Shown here: positions 31,044 through 32,303 of the stretch, in pieces
How the letters are laid out: every line of letters begins with the position of its first letter
Position numbering within the stretch: the first letter of the stretch is position 1
Source: Bacteroidota bacterium
Lineage (GTDB): Bacteria; Bacteroidota; Bacteroidia; Flavobacteriales; Flavobacteriaceae
Length of the DNA: 32,303 nt
Reading direction: 5' to 3'
Assembly: GCA_029561105.1 (NCBI GenBank)
Contig: JAKQJQ010000347.1
Span: forward strand, 1-32,303
Notes under the pieces: model-generated
The model's input: the letters and a program-made list of their open reading frames with translations, nothing else
Database searches by the model: none
Told to the model about the DNA's origin: nothing
Position numbers and translations under genes: made by a program

Positions 31044-31634
31044 ATGAAAAAGAACAAAAAAATAATTCTGGTTTTGGTTGCAGTTGTCGTGCTTTTCTTT
31101 GTCGGGAAGTATGTTTACGATATGCACATCAACCACAACTTTGAAACGATTACCGAAGGGAAAGTCTACAAGTCAGGCGTGATTCCGCCCGATGAAATTG
31201 CCGATTACGTGAATAAGTATCACATCAAGTCCATCGTCGATTTGCGTTTTCCGGGAACCGCCGATCTGGTCAACAACCCCGAATTGCCTTCAGAACTTGT
31301 CGCCGAAAAAGAAGCAGTTGGGAAAATTCCGGGCGTGAACTATTTCAACAACGGATCGGATCAGGTGCCCAATGCGCAAAACCTCGACCGATTTTTTAAA
31401 ATCATGGACAATCCAGACAATTATCCGGTGTTGATCCACTGCTATCATGGCGTTGGGCGCGCCGAAATGTACTCGGCTTTGTACCGCATCGAATATGAAA
31501 ACTTCAGCAATGAAGACGCGCGGCATGCGGTTCGCCCAATTATCAAATGGGGCGCTTTTGATGACGGTACGCCTAAGGGTGAATACCTGAAAGCTTATCA
31601 ATCCAGAAAACAGCAGGCTGAGCAAAAGCCTTAA
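31044..31634 (+). CDS. Membrane-anchored tyrosine/dual-specificity phosphatase-like protein
   Basis: 196 residues. One N-terminal membrane helix (about 7-21) places the domain in the periplasm. The Cx5R catalytic loop is HCYHGVGRAE (C133, R139), preceded by IKSIVDLRFPGTADLVNN, typical of cyanobacterial/bacterial DSP-like phosphatases. Substrates could be phosphorylated proteins, lipids or sugars. The 2-nt spacing from the LTA-synthase-like gene makes one transcript near certain, so an envelope phospho-substrate is plausible (inference). The longer frame from 30978 overlaps the upstream gene and is rejected. Confidence 0.88.
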   Translation: MKKNKKIILVLVAVVVLFFVGKYVYDMHINHNFETITEGKVYKSGVIPPDEIADYVNKYHIKSIVDLRFPGTADLVNNPELPSELVAEKEAVGKIPGVNYFNNGSDQVPNAQNLDRFFKIMDNPDNYPVLIHCYHGVGRAEMYSALYRIEYENFSNEDARHAVRPIIKWGAFDDGTPKGEYLKAYQSRKQQAEQKP

Positions 31635-32303
31635 TCATAAGTTCAGATACAAATCAGATTTACCCGTGAGCAGTAAGGCGAGATACACCATCACCGCTAA
31701 AATTTCAATCCACAGCAAAAGGTAAAAAACCAAAAACCGCCAGGTAAAGCCGGCCCATTTGTACAAGCCTCGGGTTGCGTTCCAGTACACCCATATTGGG
31801 AAAAGTATGCTGGCAAAAGTCATCACCACTTCTAAATACCCCAATATGTCAGGCATTTCATAGCTGTTGATGAAATTTAAAAGAACCACGAAAGCATTGA
31901 GGGCAAGTATGCCTGCGAGGTTGAATCCACCCAAAATCAAATGTTCAGCAAAATTGAGTTTGAGCCTTCTAAAGATCAGCATCGCATTGAGGGCGATGAC
32001 CGGAACCAAACAAAGCAGGATGACCTTGATGTTCTTCTCCAGAAAAAGCAAGATGGTTTTTGAATCCTTGGTCGTTTCCTCGGTCTGCGGATGAATGTTG
32101 TTAAAATAATGCGACAATACCAAGTTTAGACCAATCAGCAGCAACGATAAATAAAACACATTGTAGTACCGAATCCGCTTGCCTTTGATGTAATCGAGCG
32201 CTGCTTGCCCGGGTCGGATAAAGACCTCTTTAATTGTAAACAAAATTCCCTTTTCGAGATGCCAAACGCCGTGTATGAGGTCGTGCGTTAAAAAATGCCC
32301 GAG
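31635..32303 (-). CDS. DUF3667 domain-containing membrane protein (partial, 5' end off the window)
   Basis: At least 222 residues; the frame is open to the right edge. The conserved DUF3667 stretch DLIHGVWHLEKGILFTIKEV, then FIRPGQAALDYIKGKRIRYY, is visible, followed by four to five membrane helices. The family usually begins with a short Cys-rich zinc-ribbon-like segment, which would lie beyond the edge. The first in-window Met-like codon (TTG 32243) is internal, not the true start. Function is unknown. It converges on the phosphatase gene with no intervening bases. Confidence 0.88.
   Translation of the reverse strand, partial: LGHFLTHDLIHGVWHLEKGILFTIKEVFIRPGQAALDYIKGKRIRYYNVFYLSLLLIGLNLVLSHYFNNIHPQTEETTKDSKTILLFLEKNIKVILLCLVPVIALNAMLIFRRLKLNFAEHLILGGFNLAGILALNAFVVLLNFINSYEMPDILGYLEVVMTFASILFPIWVYWNATRGLYKWAGFTWRFLVFYLLLWIEILAVMVYLALLLTGKSDLYLNL

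Overview
The window reads as chromosomal DNA of a member of the Flavobacteriaceae (Bacteroidota), most likely Flavobacterium or a close relative. Three things point there: the protein set (DUF4920, LETM1-related biofilm protein, DUF3667, monofunctional MnmD, peptidase M49); at least eight start regions carrying the Bacteroidota -7 element TAnnTTTG; and the near absence of Shine-Dalgarno sequences. No rRNA, tRNA, CRISPR array, transposase or phage gene is visible. The window opens inside an anti-sigma-like gene and closes inside a DUF3667 gene.

Layout. 1-2074: ECF sigma factor with a downstream membrane protein, and an SRPBCC/GyrI-like protein. 2203-4955: dipeptidyl-peptidase III, a 62-aa membrane protein and a MazG-like pyrophosphohydrolase. 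5201-8047: branched-chain aminotransferase, then a tightly coupled trio DUF4920 / c-heme lipoprotein / mnmD. 8174-9219: two paralogous 64-65 aa proteins among several non-coding repeats. 9247-10771: divergent oxyR and dps. 10845-13546: small exported protein, SulP transporter and beta-carbonic anhydrase (probable bicarbonate uptake). 13576-16079: LETM1-related protein, YdeI-like protein and Cu,Zn-SOD lipoprotein. 16232-19236: FAD oxidoreductase, YihY/BrkB, a DUF4142 lipoprotein and a frameshifted lmo0937-type gene. 19599-28924 (minus strand): a conserved protein with an SH3-like N-terminus, a fatty-acid beta-oxidation operon (marR-fadB-fadA-acyl-CoA dehydrogenase) with a four-helix-bundle gene inserted in it, and a separate acyl-CoA synthetase. 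29110-31634: LTA-synthase-like phosphotransferase with a tyrosine/dual-specificity phosphatase.

The protein-coding content is mostly ordinary. The unusual signal is between genes, where there are several families of dispersed structured sequence. (a) A roughly 65-90 nt hairpin element occurs three times (8174, 23768, 26901), and a base-pair change is compensated between copies. (b) A 135-nt element occurs twice (9085-9219 plus, 19431-19565 minus); it aligns without gaps at about 73% identity and has TTAACAA/TTGTTAA ends. (c) Short purine-rich units with a GCTGCGC-like core form inverted arrays that begin exactly at the TAG stop codons of three genes. One pair brackets a terminator and another brackets the four-helix-bundle gene. 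(d) A 14-bp perfect inverted repeat lies between the small exported protein and the SulP transporter, and a 12-bp palindrome sits inside the marR promoter.
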